In this document: positions 5,683 to 6,296 of the stretch, piece after piece
Layout: the number at the start of each line of letters is the position of its first letter
How positions within the stretch are numbered: position 1 is the first letter of the stretch
From: Spirochaetales bacterium
Lineage (GTDB): Bacteria; Spirochaetota; Spirochaetia; ARS1246
NCBI GenBank assembly: GCA_016930115.1
Contig: JAFGHN010000035.1
Coordinates: 1-6,296, forward strand
Direction of reading: 5' to 3'
DNA: 6,296 bases
Position numbers and translations under genes: made by a program
The notes under the pieces: model-generated
The model's input: the letters and a program-made list of their open reading frames with translations, nothing else
Told to the model about the DNA's origin: nothing
Database searches by the model: none

Positions 5683-6296
5683 ATGAGGTTGAAACGGCCG
5701 AAACGTTTGTTTTTCCAGTTGTTCGGTTTGGCGCTCGCCCTTGGTGCAATCACGCTCGGCTACTATCAGATACGATGGATACGGACCTCGCTGCAGGTTG
5801 AGCGGCAACGGATACTCAATGAGATACACCATTCCGGCGAGAGGGCGCTTGATGAAACTTTTGACGAGGTCCGCGCCCTCATATCATTTTCGTACCTTTC
5901 CCCGCAACATATCGAGGAAGAAAACTGGAAGCAGGTGGCCGATTCTCTTGCAATCTGGAAAGAAGAGAGCGACTTCCCGGATCTGCTGAGAAACGTCTTT
6001 ATCATTCCCGCAGCGGCCGGAATTCCTTACCTGGCATTCGATGAGGCGAGCCGGGGGTTTATAGAGATAGAACCTCCTGCAGATCTTGTCCATTACCAGG
6101 AATACCTTGGTGCGGGAAGTGTTTTGGATGCATACCGCCGGACCTATCTTTCGCTGCTTTCAAAGGGATACTTCATCTTTCCTCTTTTCTACCGGAATCC
6201 CGGTACCCCGGGCGCCGGAATCGATTCTCCTTATTCCACATACGCGTTCCTCGCGATCGAGGTGGATTCAGAGCTGCTCTTCTCGGGAGTCCTTGA
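5683..6296 (+). CDS. Membrane-anchored protein with large N-terminal extracytoplasmic domain, possible sensor kinase (partial, C-terminus outside window)
   Basis: An open frame of 204 codons runs off the right edge without a stop. The N-terminus is strongly basic (RLKRPKR), followed by a hydrophobic helix at about 9-28 (LFFQLFGLALALGAITLGYY), giving an inside-to-outside anchor. Residues about 31-204 form a mixed helical and beta soluble region beginning with a charged helix (34-64) and containing aromatic-rich segments (KGYFIFPLFYRNPG at 161-174). No cytoplasmic module (HAMP, histidine kinase, GGDEF, chemoreceptor) falls in the window, so the sensor kinase assignment rests only on this topology and on the divergent position beside an efflux operon. 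It could equally be a diguanylate cyclase, chemoreceptor or unrelated membrane protein. I do not recognise the sensor domain. The start is uncertain: an in-frame GTG at 5665, this ATG, and a TTG at 5689 are all possible. The AAGGG at 5676-5680 sits only 2 nt from the ATG but 8 nt from the TTG. Confidence 0.7.
   Translation, partial: MRLKRPKRLFFQLFGLALALGAITLGYYQIRWIRTSLQVERQRILNEIHHSGERALDETFDEVRALISFSYLSPQHIEEENWKQVADSLAIWKEESDFPDLLRNVFIIPAAAGIPYLAFDEASRGFIEIEPPADLVHYQEYLGAGSVLDAYRRTYLSLLSKGYFIFPLFYRNPGTPGAGIDSPYSTYAFLAIEVDSELLFSGVL

Noticed and set aside
5766..6093. Minus-strand open frames of 79 and 69 codons opposite the divergent plus-strand gene
   Set aside because: Short, overlapping each other in different frames, and opposite a continuous plus-strand frame with a clear membrane helix.
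1..6296. CRISPR arrays, tRNA or rRNA genes, insertion sequences, attachment sites
   Set aside because: No regularly spaced long repeats, tRNA-like cloverleaf, rRNA sequence, transposase reading frame or terminal inverted repeats were seen on either strand.

Overview
The window is an efflux-type transport locus from a diderm (Gram-negative-type) bacterium. The evidence for an outer membrane is a TolC-family channel with a signal peptide, encoded beside a periplasmic adaptor. Base composition looks moderately GC-rich, Shine-Dalgarno sites are strong and purine-rich, and genes are tightly packed. Gene order and protein style recall environmental spirochaetes, but that is an impression only; no taxonomic marker is present and the phylum is not established.

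Layout, left to right. Five genes lie on the minus strand and are transcribed from about 5532 toward 1: (1) a membrane-anchored HlyD/MacA-type adaptor (4222-5532); (2) a LolD/MacB-type ATPase (3548-4219); (3) a FtsX/MacB-type permease with an unusual low-complexity periplasmic segment (2100-3551); (4) a second, divergent FtsX/MacB-type permease (735-2090); (5) a TolC-family outer membrane protein cut by the left edge of the window (1-733). Neighbouring genes overlap by 4 bp or are separated by only 1 to 9 bp, and each has its own Shine-Dalgarno site, so they almost certainly form one operon. A 150-bp intergenic region (5533-5682) follows. It holds AT-rich sequence with regularly spaced GTWAA motifs and candidate promoter boxes. 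Divergently on the plus strand lies the N-terminal part of a membrane protein with one N-terminal transmembrane helix and a large probable periplasmic domain (5683-6296, cut by the right edge). This is the layout expected of a sensor kinase, but no catalytic domain is visible.

Working model: the ATPase drives a heterodimer of the two permeases. The adaptor connects this inner-membrane complex to the TolC-like channel, giving a tripartite MacAB-TolC-like machine with ATPase and permease on separate chains. The substrate (antibiotic, peptide, lipid or lipoprotein, siderophore) cannot be read from the sequence. The divergent gene may sense an envelope signal and control the operon.

This is a recognisable system class, not a wholly new one. 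The points that merit a second look are a proline in the ATPase D-loop, a Gly/Pro/Ala/Glu-rich insertion in permease 1, a shifted tip motif in the adaptor hairpin, and the spaced repeats in the divergent promoter.
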